Below, one piece after another: positions 13,601-27,801 of a stretch of 64,000 nt of DNA. Position 1 is the first letter of the stretch; each line of letters starts with the position of its first letter. This DNA comes from Baylisascaris procyonis. Its lineage: Eukaryota > Nematoda > Chromadorea > Rhabditida > Ascarididae. The stretch covers positions 930,001 through 994,000 of the forward strand of contig JAZARR010000214.1 in the NCBI GenBank assembly GCA_037389465.1, given 5' to 3'. Position numbers and translations under genes: made by a program. Under the pieces are notes generated by a model. It was not told the origin of the DNA and made no database searches. It saw only the letters and a list, made by a program, of their open reading frames with translations.

Positions 13601-13608
13601 TACAGTTG
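7681..13608. other. Intergenic stretch between the neuropeptide gene and the ADAMTS 3' end
   Basis: No supported functional gene. It holds a possible decayed coding segment (8361-8650, listed separately), a short open frame with one hydrophobic segment (9811-10026), and a CT-rich patch near 11303-11325. Frames on both strands at 12.1-12.9 kb have no recognisable motif. The ADAMTS 3' untranslated region should lie just below 13609. Confidence 0.45.
8361..8650 (+). pseudogene. Possible decayed exon of an unknown protein
   Basis: After a good acceptor (ccgatttcag, ending 8360) one frame starting at 8363 reads as protein-like for about 95 codons. It contains segments such as NEDGKSIFEAIGKLCEP, LECLLRKFGMHNPDENN and DIKQLHDLCEVMKKC. 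It is broken by TGA at 8519-8521, two adjacent TGA codons at 8552-8557 and TAG at 8648-8650. The residues on both sides of the stops stay in one register, as expected for point decay and not frameshift. I do not recognise the family. A chance reading is possible. Confidence 0.3.
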
Positions 13609-16600
13609 TTACTTTCGAGAGGGTTTGCTAGGGCATAGTGGGATGTTGCATAAACGTTTGTCTGAAGAAATACCGACGCATCGCCGACTCAACGAGCAGA
13701 CCCGCACACGTCTCGATATTCCACCACCGCATGTTGCTGAACACCTGAAGTAACCAATAACAGTGCTCTTTCTGATCTCTAGTCGATGAAAACACTTTGT
13801 TAGGATTATTTTAGTAGCATATCAGAAATGACTATCACTATCGTTATTTCGAGTTTATGATCCCTACATCACGGAAGACGTTGTTAAATCCGTTACGAGC
13901 AAGCGAATGGCTTTTGTAATTCACTCGTCGAACCAGCCAACTTCATAATTTACTAACAAACAATCAGCACAAATCTTTATTCATATACGAATAAAGACAT
14001 GATGTCGCTATATTGTGGTATGCAAACGCAATTGTGTTATGGAACTTGTAAATGCAAACTTGTAAATACCCCCATAAACGTCGCATCAAAGACGAAAGCA
14101 ACTGAACAGACGTGGCTGATGAATCGGCACGACATGTGTGCCTGTCTTTTGCATCTTGCTCACTGAACTAACCAGTTTCATCAACAGCTTACAAATAATA
14201 AAATAGGCGCAGCAACACTTTTAAATTTTAAACGATCTCATCGTCCGCATGACTTTTCTTCATAAAATCCATTTTTCGAGATCTGATTGGTGTGAAATGA
14301 AAATCCAACCACTATAAAATGTATGCAAAATTTTTGTCACATTTAAATGTTTTCAAACTTTTTCGAATAGTCGACGTGAGAGATAGTAGAGGGATCACAC
14401 TATTATGCACATCACATCCACTACTTGCAATATTAGCTTAAGCGGTTCCCGAATTGGACCCATCAGACAGACGGATGGAGGCACGTATGTTTAGATATAG
14501 GTAAAGGGCAGCAGTCAAACCACCTGCAGGTGGAAATTTGTAAAAACTTATGAAAATGGGAAGAAAAAGAGAAAAGCCTTGTCACTTTGGCAATGTACCA
14601 TGGGTAAATATGCTATGAGCTGTTGAACGGGTCCGACACAAATGTCATGGTACGCCACCTATTAATTGGTGAGTGCAGCAATCAAACGTTCCGAAAGAAG
14701 AATAAAGAATTCGCACATTAAAAATGATGATGAATTGTGATCCTCAAACTGTACAGAAATAGGATAACTGTTGTAGCCTATCTCACCACGTATAGAAGTC
14801 TTACGATGTTACTCACGAATGCTCTAAGTGTTCGAGGTTTGATGGGTGTGAACACGGAAATATATAAAACATCTGAGAGCGCGAGATGAAGCTGAATGTG
14901 CTGAATTAATGAGCGCACTCAACAACCAGAAACGACCGGCAAAGCAAAGTGCAATGATAACAACATTTGAAAAATCGTGAGAGGCGGGGGGGGGGGGGGT
15001 AGTCCGGTAAGTGAGCTTAGGACAGAGCAGAAAAATACAGTGTATAAAACTCTCTAAAAGCTGCTGGCTCCATCGAATACGCCTCTAATCATGTTCCTCA
15101 GGAAAAATTTCCGCCAGTATTCAATTATTCTGAATTCACGATTCGTGCTCGCGAATTCATGAGGAAGCCTATGCTCTCTCTTGGAAAGGCCACTGAAAGA
15201 GATCAAGGATAAGATTGTGGCAGACATGAAAATGTCGGCTGGAGCCTCACTGCTGACATTTGGAGGTGAAGAATTATCAAGGATTCATTTTTTGCTTCAA
15301 CAATCCATTACGCTGAGGATGATCCCTCAAAACGCATTTCTGTTTTTAAATAAACTGAATGAATACCACGATGTGCAGATGGTTGAACAATCATATCTCG
15401 AAATCGGATATTGCAAGCATCGAGAAATACAGAGTGATATAGAGTGATAATTAACTCAGGCGCAAACACAGTGTGCGCTTTCAAAAGTGGGTAAGAGATG
15501 CTACACGCAAAAATAGGAAACACAGACTGCAAAGGGGTGAATGCAATAAGCACCTCAAGCGACGAAGATAATGGTGCACTTTCCCACTTCGACGATGACA
15601 ATTGCTTGGTCGGTTGGTTTAAAAAAAAAGTTGCAAAAAAAGTGTCCCACGTCTTTTTCCAATCTCTCCGTTTCTAATCTCACTTTCCCGTTTAGACTGC
15701 ATTCCCCAATTGTTGTGCACTTCATGCTGCTAAGGTGATTTGCTCAAGTGCAATCCATTAAGGCTCAAAAGACACCGGTGTTTTGATTGTTTCTTATCTC
15801 GACGTTAGATATCTTCCTGTTCTTCTACATTCATTCTATATTCCTTTAGAAACAAGCTTCTTCTCAACTGTGAGTCATTTACATATATAAATGCGGTGGT
15901 AAGTATCTAGTTTCTTCGAAGACAAGGCAGAAGGTCCCAAGATGTTGACGGGTGCGAAATATGCGTGAACGATCTGCCGTGGCTACCCCAACCCCTAAAC
16001 AATTGCGTTTTTGAGAAAGAAAATAACGATTTCTTCTGGTGCTTGTTTTTTTGATTTTTTAAATTTCTTCAGTTAATGATCACACTCTCCTGGCACTTTC
16101 AGTTATTTCACTCATTAATAAAGTAATCTCTGCTGTCTTATCCATTATATCAAAGAAAAAGTACAAAGATACAAAAAATATAGTATCAGTACTGGACTTT
16201 TGGGGCCAAAATATGTGACACAGTATTGTACAGATCTTGAACTGCACGTACATTATAGGTACAATCTTCTAGATATTTGAAAATGTGGTAGAAGTATATA
16301 ATATTATTTCGAGCAAGAAGTACAATTACAGTATTACATCGAAAATTTACCATAGTGACATGACTAGCAATAGAGTTTCAAGAATAAACTTGCAAACTTA
16401 CGCAGACCAGGCGCTCCACGCACTCCACATTGGCGTATACCGACGAAAATGTTGTGAGAAGCCAGTCACAAAGTTCACCGATGCACTAGCACAAGGAGGT
16501 ACTTTACATTGCATCACACTCACCGCCGAACCTTAAAACGATTTCCAAAGATTACTCACACATAATCAAACGAATATTTAAAACATCTAGAACTCCTTCA

Positions 16601-18369
16601 TTTTTTTCATTCCATCTACGTTGATAGAAATAGTGACAAAAGTCGGTGAATATGGTTTAAAATGCAAAATCACAGGGGTGATTCAACGGTTTATGAACCG
16701 TTGACGGTAAGTACTTTCTTAGCATTCCTACCATCCTGAATATATCTGGTGACATTTGATGAGTAGTTTGCATGATCTCTGTGATGACTAATATCACATG
16801 AAAACGTTCGCATATTTGTTAGGGAAATTTTGTGTGACGATAAGTGGATAGATGTAACTTAACCTTTCTATATGAAGTACTAAATAGAAAATTATTGAAA
16901 AATTGAAAGTATTAAAAAGAACGAAATCAGATGAGCACCATAAATATGACTATATATCGAACTAAAAAGTTATTTATTTTTTTCGGGCCAGTCTAAGCAA
17001 ATGCGCTTCATCCACCAGTGGAGAAGCAATTTTTCTATGCACAAACTTCCATTTTATTGCTCCAAAAAAAAACAAGCGCACAAATTTATTTGATGTAACT
17101 AATATATGTTGTTCAATCTAACTGATAGCATGCTCTCACTCGCCTTCATATACCAGAAATATAGCGCTGCATTGGCACAGCAGAAAATTACATGAATAAT
17201 AAACGATGGGCAACAGTTGGCATGTGTTTGGATAGTGAAATTCGGATTCTACTGCAAACCGTCGTTATGGGCAGGATAAGGCATACTCAATGCGAAACGC
17301 ATGTGGTGCAAGTGGGTTGCACAATAGTGACCGACTGTCGAGATTAAAATGAGGTAAACAAGATGACTGTATGAAGTAAACATTGTTTTTGCTTAGTGAT
17401 TACAAGCTACTCATCAGAACATGAAAAACTTTCAGTTAGGCGCAAGCATGAGAGTAGTCAAGCGATATTCGATGTAACATAGGCAATTTTCGAAGTAACC
17501 AATAAAAAGGAAGACGAATTGAGTACACCGCATCGAACAGCGATATTATCGGCGAATATATGAAGGTTGAACGCCCTTATATTTATTGCGATATTACATA
17601 ATACTATGACTATTCCACAGACATCAAATCATATTACTCGCATATAAATGCGGCATTTATTTCATTGATAACCTTTCATTTAGTAAGGATAGGGAACCGA
17701 GCAGTACAAACCTTTACATGTGTTTCCCACGCACCTCCTTCTGCGATACCTGTTCGAATAACCGCAGGTAGCGTCACATGAACCCCATTCACCCCATTGC
17801 GTCCATTCTGCCTCACATTGCTGCAAATGCGAGCTCTTGTGCTTTCGTTGCCTGATCGATTTTTGATGGTTTTATGAATTATTCGAAGCACCGCTGTGTC
17901 GATTCTGATAATTTCAGATCAAGAAAAACGTCAGCTATGGAGTTTTAAAGTCCATTATGTGTGGCACAGGATTGTTGCCTAAGTTAAATTTGGTTTTGGT
18001 TCAATGGTCGATGAATTATACATGATTGAACCTCCTAAATACTTCGACGATCAGAATCGCTTATTTCCTGGGCACTAAGGATAGTCCAGCATGGAGAGAT
18101 GAGTGCATTCTTATTCGCAATTTAGCAAGTAGATTCTTCATTTAATTGTCAGAGCAATCACTAATAAATAAGGGCACTGAGCGACTTCTATAGAAATTCA
18201 TTTACAGTTTCACACATTAGTCGTACAGTTACCTGCCAAGAAAACGAATATTGCAGTCGCTCGTTGCGTTTGTCCATGAAAACTAATTATTAAACGTGAA
18301 CTCCTATGCAACAAGCATGTTTTGTCCCTCTCTCTCTTTCTTTCTCTCTCTCTCTCTCTCTCTCTCTCC

Positions 18370-18416
<47 letters not shown>

Positions 18417-19052
18417 CAGACAGTACAAGCGGACATTATGTCCCCGTCATCGGCTATTTATAGAACAAAGAGGAAAGTGGAAAAAGTGTGTCAACCCTTT
18501 TGCATTACGCACATCAGAAAAACTAGTTTCATATTTGACTAACATATAGTAAAAACAAAAATTCGATCATCTATGACAGCCGATCTCACAGAGATCCGCA
18601 AAATATGCATACACTACTCATAGTCATAATGCTATCATAATGTGCTCCGCAAACGTGGATTTGCAAATGCGCATAAAAATGTTACAAATAATTTTTTTTA
18701 ACACATGATCAACTAACCCGTATATCATCTAGCCGTTAATATAAAATTTTTATAACACAGTTATCTCGAGGTTTTATAAAATCAGCGCAATTTGTTGACT
18801 TTCCGTTGAATATCGCACCATTCATTTCTTTTGTGTTGAAATCAATTGGAAGTTTACAAATAAAACTGTTTTCCCTCATTCGATAGTGGCCTTTTTCTTG
18901 AGTAATTATGAGATCACTAACCTTGCTAAAGCATCTTCTCACTTCCCAGATTGGTTTCTCGCATTGAGTGCATTTCTTTATACGAGACTGCGTGCCACTG
19001 CCACAAGAGACCGAACATATTGACCATGCGGACCAAGGCGATTGTTGAGCTT
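13609..19052 (-). CDS. ADAMTS exons 20-23: TSP1 modules 3-5 and stop
   Basis: Exon 20 (19052-18922): PWSAWSICSVSCGSGTQ. Exon 21 (17820-17712): EWTQWGEWGSCDATCG, closed by exon 22 (16531-16402), which gives the KVPPC tail of that module and the WSAWSAW start of the next. Exon 23 (13744-13609) supplies CSATCGGGISRR through LCNIPLC and ends PSKPSRK with TAA at 13609-13611. The split of one TSP1 across a 2.7-kb intron (13745-16401) is supported by matching phase 2 and by a perfect WxxW/CSxTCG join. A GT at the very end (CGAAA|gtaaca) could extend the protein, but I saw no further TSP1, PLAC or GON module below 13.6 kb. Confidence 0.85.
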
Positions 19053-19294
19053 CTGAATTTATTGTAGCCGTTTGTGGACGATGACTCAGCTTGTTGATAT
19101 TAGATGAGTGACCTGAATGCTCACTTAGTTAGCAAAGGAACAGTGTAGCTACGGATTAATAACCTTGCCAATGCATAATTTTAGAATAAATGTTTTACCT
19201 TTAGTTATCAGGTTGCTTAATGATTTATTTAGAACTTATAATCTATGCATAAAGTCAACATGGTTAACACATCAATCGGTTCTTTCGCACTACG

Positions 19295-19346
<52 letters not shown>

Positions 19347-22300
19347 ATGAATACAACCCTATGAAATTCTATATGATCTTTCTGCAGAATTTATTCTCCT
19401 TGAAAAAAGCTCTGGATACTTAAAGGCACCAAAAAAATTTGTGTATTTTGCAATCGCACTTTCACTTTGCATCGATCGAGATGCAAGGAAACAATGTTTT
19501 GCGGGGAATTTTTTCCGATTATTCTGCGTATTTTTTATTGGCTGATAATTTATGAAGATGTTTGATCATCTAAGGGGAATATAAAAGCGTAAATCCTGCC
19601 AATTCCCTTGATATGCTTATCTAGTTATCCGTTCGAACTTTTGGGGTTTTCCTGCCAGAAATGACTTTTAAACTACAGATTTCTGCTCGATGACAATGAA
19701 GGGCAAAAAAAACCAGTGCAATAATCTTCCCTGCAAGTCCACTCTGCAACAATTGTACCAACCTCCTCATTAATTCATCAAATATGCTTCTAAAAAGAGA
19801 AAAGTCAACTCCCTCTTCTATCCCCCGAGATTTTAGAACTTAAATAAAATATTAGAACTTAAATAATTTTTATATGCTTACTCTTTAATGCAGTCGTAAC
19901 GTGTCCGATCGTTCTGCGCAGCGTGTTTGCAGTCTGCGGAACCCTCACACTATGAATGGCAGCTGTAGCAGTCGGCACACTTTTCCTGTGCGGCACATTC
20001 CGACTACGAGCAACATTCTTGCCATTCGATCCCACAGTTGTGAGGTGTCGTGGTTGTATGCCTTGCGGTAGTATAACTCTACTGTTCCGCGTGTCTGCAG
20101 TGTGTCGCGTACCCGTACCGTGTGCCGCATGCGCAGCCCGTGTAAGGCCAACACTATGCGATATAGCCTTAGTATGTAGCACACCTGTACTATGCCGTGT
20201 ATTGGTACTATGCAGGAAACTTGTACTGCTTGGGGTACTCGTGATGTACTTGTTGTGCGCCAAACTTATGCTATGTTGCGCACCAACATTATGCGAAGCG
20301 TTTGTTACATGCGGCATATGCAACCCATGCGTAGTGGTACTTTGCTGCACATTTAGGTTATGCGGGATTTGCTTAGTCTTCGGGACGGTCGCACTTCGTG
20401 GATGACCACATGGCACAAAACATGACGAGCGTTGTCTGCTTGCACCGGCACAAACACCGCTACTGCACGACCGTTGACGCACTCGAATGCCAAGCTCGCG
20501 ACAGTGATTTGCGGTGCAGTTTCCCCAACTTGACCAAATCGACCAAACGCCTTAAGCAATGAATTTAAATTATTAGATTATCCGTTTCTACTGTTTTTGT
20601 TCATACACTTGCCGTGTATAAATTGTTTGCGCTTCACATTCTACTACTCGTGATCATTGAAGGTGTTATCATCCTCGATCGTTTCACTACTTCCTCTCAT
20701 CGTTTCAATATCAGCAAAGGTGAATTTTGCTTTCGCAAGATGAAAATATTTTATATTCAGTCATACAGTTTCTTCTGAATAGCAATAATAAACACCGAGC
20801 AGAATAAGCAATAATTTACGTTTTTGTTTAATACTGCAGTTACAAGAAAGTCTAAACAATGGATATTTTAAAGGTTTTTTCGAAGTTAGGAATCGTTTCT
20901 TGAATAATACTCAATAGCACCTACACCTACCACCCAAACAGTTGATGAATGCCCTCCTTATATTTCACTCTTTATGAATAAAAACTGAATGAGAACATAC
21001 AAATGTAATACAAATGCAACGAACCGCTGAGTCTTTTTGTATGTGTAGTTCGTGTACGTGTTAGTACTTTATCAAGAAGAAATTCATTGTTTTTTGCATC
21101 AATAATATCATCTCTCAATGCACGAAAAGGACAGTCCTCTTCTGATGCGACAATTGCACGGCCACCACATAGCAAAGGCTGCAATTTTGAAATTCTTTTA
21201 AAAGTAAAATACTTTTGTACTTAAAAAATCGTTTATTTTCTTCAAGCGGCATTCACTTCGACAGCAAAACATCGTAACCATGAAAAATATATTTTTCAAT
21301 TTTTTCTACCAAAATGCAGTGTGAATCTTATTTGCTCGTAGCATCCTGTAAAATGAAGGAAATGGATAGCGTTTGCTAGATTCGATAGCATCCACTTGTC
21401 CAAAACTGAATAGCGCCTTATAAAAAATGAGGGATAACCATTCACCCTGCAGTGTCCTTTGATGCAATACCGATCACCGCCACATGGAGTGCCATCTGGG
21501 AAGTTGGATGTAGTCCTAATACGATCGCCGGGAAGAACGCACCTTAAGATTTCAAAAAACTCTCTTCTAAACAAAATATTTTTATCATTTATCTGACGTT
21601 TATAGATGAAGAATTCATAAAATATTTCAAATACTTGTCTATTTATCCATATAAATCTCTTTAAAAATAGGGTCCGAGACTGTGAATCACTGTGTTGTTC
21701 TCCAGCTGCTCTAAATATTCTGACGCAGTGCCCATCAATCATTATCCATATGCGATCTTTAGCGATCCTCTTGTTAAGCTAAAAGAGGCATGGAAGATAA
21801 TGAATTTCTGCGGTTTTGCATGATTATTCTTCAATTTTACAATCTATTTCTACGCTACCTATAAAATCTTCAATTCATTCTAATAACAAATCGCTGTGGA
21901 TTATGGCCCATTTTATGAAAACCTCGAAATTCATTACTAGCTGGAGGGTGGGAGAAAGGTAGGGGGAAGGGTAGAAGAAGAAAGGTAAAAGATAGTCCAC
22001 ACTGTTAGAGCACGCCAAAAAAGTGTAAAATATCTGAAATTTCAAGCGCTCGTTCGCGCATACAACTCATATCGTTCAAGCTAAAAATGGACCTTTGTCT
22101 TGGTGGCCTAATGACTAAAGCTCATCAATTCTTGCACTATTATTTGAAAAGTAAAGGAACAACATGAGGTGTTATGTTCAGACTGCTCCACTTTTTCCTT
22201 GTTATGAAAGATGCTCACCAAATTTTGCATAGATCCTCTTCATATTGATAGCCTTTTCCGTTTAGATGTAAAAGCGACGTTGCATCTCTATCGCGTTGTT

Positions 22301-25300
22301 TAGTACACTCTCGTGTCGCATATTCATCGGCCGTAATACCACTACATCGCTGAAATCGAATACGCTTTTTTGAATAAGATTGAATAAGACTGAATTGAAT
22401 AATTTCTTTTTCTAATTTCAAAGCAGGAATGTATTCAGCTTCGCATGGTAGAAGCATCGCTAAAAGGCTCTACAAGATAACCATTTACTTTGCTAGCAAA
22501 TTTTTGTGGTCATTTGGCCACTTTATAGTTTAATCATTTCATAAGACGATCATTTCTTAATCTCTATTATTGCTGCTTAGTGCTAAATGCATCACAGATT
22601 TATTCACTCATATGAACGGAACTCTTTGATTAACTGACAGTGGGGCTAATTTAGCAATAATAAGAAGCATCTACCTCTTCATCGCATCGAATTCCGCGTG
22701 CTGAATCACCTTTACAGTCTTGACCACCATTGTTCGGACTGTAATGATAAATAAATGATTGCTTTTACAACGTTTAAAAGATATTTATTAGTGGACATTC
22801 CAACAACTGTATAGATTATGAACTGCTAATAGTTGGCTTTGTATTATGTTGTGCAATTGTAAAGCATTCAATTTGAATCATGATCGCTCATTTGCAGTTA
22901 CATAACAGCGGAAGAAAAATTTACAATCAATTAAATCAATAACTTTTAGAGAAAATAGTTGAAAATTAATCGTGAAAAATTGGCCATTTTTCTGCTAAAT
23001 ATAGCTATATTTCTCGGGATAAAAGTAACTCTAAAATTTAAAGTAATGCAATAGATAAGCCACACGAAAATATTCCTCTTTTTCATGCTACTATTAGTAA
23101 AACAATAAAGTATGGCAACATCTATTCTTTGATTGTGCCGGCAACATTTGAACGACGATAACGATAATGATAATTATATGGATTTGTTGTTGATTATACA
23201 AAGAAAATCATCCAAAATGGAATAGCAAAGAATTTGAAAACCATAAACTGAATAGAATCAGAGGAAGTTAGAGAAAAATTCTTAGATGTTTTGATATCGT
23301 CTTTGAGATCAAAACAACTGCGCACAGGAATCTATTCCAGACTATGAGATATCATCACCTTGACAAACATTAGGCACGCTTGCTACCAATTGAAGAGACA
23401 AACGAAAAACCAACAACGAAATAACAATAGCTAAGAAATAAAAATAATAGACGAACTATGGTTTGTTGCAATGTCGTGACGATCGACGTACACGAATTTG
23501 TCCAGCGATCGAGCACTGCACACAGCCAATCGAGCAAGAACGTGATCCCACATCGCTCCACGCACTCCATTGTCCACTCACTTTCGGTGCTTCACGAAGA
23601 GTCGTCTCAACGCATTTACCTTCCATACACCACTACAACATTAATTATTCAATCCGAACAAGAGATTGCTTAAAAACACTAAAGGAAATTGAATGAGATA
23701 ATCACCAAAGTAACCAGTCAAATTCTCCATAAAAAAGTGTGGAAGTACGATAATCTCTTTGGCTACTTCAACTATAGCGATGATAATCACCTCACATATT
23801 CAATATCTGTCAATATGAGAGGTGACTGTTTTCAATTTTTTATACTGTTGGCGCAAAAAAAAAAAAGATAAGTCTTCTGATAAGTTTTCAATATAATTAC
23901 TGATAAGTTTCCAACATAATCACTTTCTCAAGACCAACTTACCTTTTGTTCGCCACAGAAACTTCCCTGAAGAGCGGGATGAGCGCTTCTTACAATACCC
24001 TCGCCATTTCCACACCAAACCATGTCACACACATCCTCAAATATGGAATATCTTAGAGGTTTGCTGATAAATGATTATCGTTAATAATTACTATTTTCAA
24101 CTGTGCTCGCTGAATTGTGCCTCGCTAAATGCCATGAATGACAAAATAACCATATGCTCGCTATATCCTTATTTGAATACAACCAGCATTAACAACGAAC
24201 GATGACGCGAGATAATGATAACTGAAGCTATGAAGTAGTAAAATGCTTAAATAGAAGAACAATAAAATGACGCTCACTTCCTTAAAACTGGTTGAAAAAC
24301 TGTAATTGTAGTTGATAATGACCAGACCTACAGTCTTATCAGAGCTGCCGCTGGTTTAAGACGAGTGATGGCAGGCTACCTATAGCTTCTCTGGCCTTGT
24401 TATACAGTAGAAATTTTCACCAATATTTCGTCATTTAAAACTCTAGTACGTGTATTGAAAATCGGTCTTGTACAAAAGCGTAACGGTCCATGTGCTTGAA
24501 TGATAACTTATAAACTAGAAAATAATTCGATCTCATGCAAAGGTCTTACCTGGAAAACAAGTAAAAAGTCTTCTGAGGAGCGAAATGTGGGATTGGGCCC
24601 AACCCTTAAGCCTTAACAGCATTATCCCGCCCTTTGGCGAAGTCGTGGGAATTTCCTGTAGTTTGAAGCGCTCAAATAGCAATCTTCTGTCTCCACCGAA
24701 TCTCAGGTCGCGCATTCCTAGAGACAACGTTTTTGAAAGCAAAAGGTGTGTAAAATTTACGGCATGTAGCTATAACTCCCGAAAATATCGGTGAAAGTGA
24801 GCCATGAATCTCTTACACTGAGCTTTTGTCCTTCCTTGAGTTCATGTCTCCAACACTCTCCATGAAAGAAAGCACACTGTTCATCAAGAGTGAATTCTTG
24901 CCCTGAAGGAACGTTTAGTGGTGGTCCATCAAGAGGATGCGTCCCATCAATCAAACAATTTGCTGGACGTCCTTTTTGACCCAATTGCTGAAATATTTAA
25001 CCCTTTGAATACTCAAGCATTAATATGAATAATGCACAAATGCTCATCCTTAGATTTAAATGAATAAAACGTGAAATACTTTTCTTCAATCTCAATACCA
25101 TCGTTTATGCTCATGCAGAAATTAACTACGGATGTTAAAATTTTCTCGCAGCTTTTAATTTTATTTTCAAGCTGCACTCTGTGGAAAATCAGCTCTGTTT
25201 GGGGGCCAAAGTCCGTGAGCGAACTGTATCTACGGTTTAAAAATCATAAACCTCCTCCTTTATCTCTCCATTATGAATCTCATTCTTAAGAATCCGTTAG

Positions 25301-27755
25301 GCAGTAAAATGCACATCGAAAAAAACGATAATTTTTGAAACGTTGATATTATCCGGAAGTCTTGGTAGACAATAACAGAGTAAGCAGCCCGAAAGTCACT
25401 AATTCTTGATTAAAAAATGAAACGATAATATGTAATCACAGTCAGTAAGTTATCGTCCATCCAACTGCATGCATTATTCGAATGAGAACAAGAAACGTCC
25501 ATATTTATTTATGATACTGGGTCATCAGAACAGAAGCTCAAGCGTAGACGAACCGTGACAAAGTTGTTGAGTTCGCGAACACTGCACTCTGACCATGAAG
25601 TTTTCCCACTGCCAACGGACGGCGACATTATACAACAACGCAAATCGCATCTATTGTCTCCATCGTGATACATTCCAAGACTGAAATGGTAATGAAAATG
25701 TCTGATGGGGACTGAAGTTTGGTTTGGAAACTTCCTCTGAAAGGATGGGGCAATAGAGAGAGTACATCCGCCAAATTCGAACACCGTAGCTAATCATCAC
25801 TATCGCTTTCAATTTCATTGATCAATGAACTTCGTTGCAGTAATATCGCAGACTAAACTTTAACGGCATAAATTTCGGCACTGTGATCTGATAGTAGACA
25901 GGTGTATTAGCATATGAGGCATGTATACGCATAAGCATGGCTTAGCATAATTTGTTTTGCTGCAAAAGTTTATGAGAATCTTAACAACCGTCCAAAAACG
26001 TGAATGATGGCGCATACCTATGTCCCATCTCATGTGTGATGACGAAGACGGATCCAAAGTCGAGTCCCTCGTTGATAGTGCAGCTGCGCTTCTCTGTGCA
26101 CATTCCCTTGACAGCCGCGTATCCAGCAATCGTTCGTGTACTCCCTCGGTAAAGATCATATCTGAAATGTTTCGAGTCAGTAGTGGAAAAGAACGATAAT
26201 CTGTATTTAAGGAATTCCTTAGTTACTTATTTCCGCTTTCATGTCTATAATACCTTTTAATTCGCAGGAACATTTTCGTTTGTTTTAAGATCTGCGAAAA
26301 GCCAACATATCTGATTGTAAAAACGCTTCCGAACAGGTGCAGGAAAGGATTGGAGGACGTAAACTTCCTACACTGCTTCGCGCTATGTACTATCGCAGTT
26401 CCGCTCACGATTACGGTTATAACAATGAATTACTTTTCTATTAAAATGCTGTAAATACTGCATAAAGAGTGAAATGAGAGCTTGATATTGCGACTGACGG
26501 TGAGGATTTTTTTCATTTCATCAATCACCACCAAAATAATTTGTCATATTTGATTTGTCATAAAGCATACATATTTTAACTGAGCCGACCTAAAACATGT
26601 AAAAATTCGATTCTTAATATTTTGCAAAATTTCGTTGCCATCATTTATGGCGATCCACCAACTTGATAGGAGTTAGTTATAGGCATTCAACACATTCAGA
26701 TTACAAAAAAAAAAAATTTGATGGAACGTTTACGAATGCAATCGGACCCACTAAAACGAGGACATTAATCTGCGCATCTTACTTGTTTATGGTAGCCGGT
26801 GAAGAGGATGCGAAAGCGCATATAATGCTAGCCGCTCTAGCACGCTTCTTATATCCTACGAGTTGCAAAAAGACTATAACTCCAACATGAAATGACTCTA
26901 ACTCATTCCGAAGTTGATCGCCCAAATCGAATATTAGTAAAGAAGACCATCTTATGATGTACACCAAATAAATATTATAGTTTTCGTCTAGATGTTACCA
27001 AAGATTAAAACTATGACGTAGAAAAGCTGCATACATATGACAATACACAAATGCCCACATCGTCATCATATACTTGAAAATGCAAATTTTTGAAAGCATA
27101 CAAATATGTTCTGATGGAATTCACAGAAAAATGAGATTGATAAAGAAGCTTTCATTTTCGCTCATTCGCTTAGATGGCATCTATCGTCCCGGGGGAAAGG
27201 CGGCGTGATGGTGGTTTGTTTCCGCTGTGATAATAAATCATTCTTTGCCATGTGGTGACGTTCTTATTCACTAAAAAGTATGGACATTCCATCACTCTGA
27301 CCATTTATGCGGATTTAAATTTGCACCAATGGTTTAATAAAAATATCGCATCGCTGTGTATTGATTTTGCAACGAACATTATTCGTCAATACATATACAG
27401 CATGAATTTCGCCAGTAACATCCATTGATGTTAGATAGGGAAAAGATCAAGCCATCAATGATCACGGAATTTGGAATGGGCGATCATTCAATAGTGCAGA
27501 TTGCACCCCTCAAACTTCGTTGTCATTCTTTGTGTTACTGCCGAGTTGAGGCTACGAGACGATAGAATCATAGACGTGAGATATATAAACGCAAACACAA
27601 AGGTCATCACGTAGATCGCAGGAAAATTACAAAGCAGAAAAGTAAAAAGGCCTTCTTGACTTATGCGAGAGGTGCTTTCTTTGATTCAATTCGTCAGAGC
27701 AACCGGTTGCATGAAGCTTCAGAAAATAATGAAAGCAATAATTCCTCTAATTCCT

Positions 27756-27801
<46 letters not shown>

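Noticed and set aside
13456..13753. Plus-strand open frames with a plausible TTTCAG acceptor and a Phe/Trp/Tyr-rich translation, looking like a terminal exon.
   Set aside because: The minus strand of the same DNA encodes a textbook TSP1 module (CSATCGGG...LCNIPLC) that joins the previous ADAMTS exon in phase. The plus frame is its shadow.
15181..15447. 88-codon plus-strand frame with many charged residues.
   Set aside because: It lies inside an ADAMTS intron, starts without a proper ATG context and shows no recognisable motif or splice partner.
18210..18549. Several 70-80 codon frames made of Tyr-Ile and Ser-Leu or Arg-Glu repeats.
   Set aside because: Direct translations of the (CT)n-(TA)n microsatellite. 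The same applies to frames over the TA tracts at 19.3, 27.8 and 58.6 kb.
19956..20405. 149-codon plus-strand frame rich in Cys, Val and Leu with a repeated VLC pattern.
   Set aside because: It is the antisense of the His/Thr/Ser-rich repeat in ADAMTS exon 19. The Cys pattern comes from the complement of His/Ala codons in a repeat.
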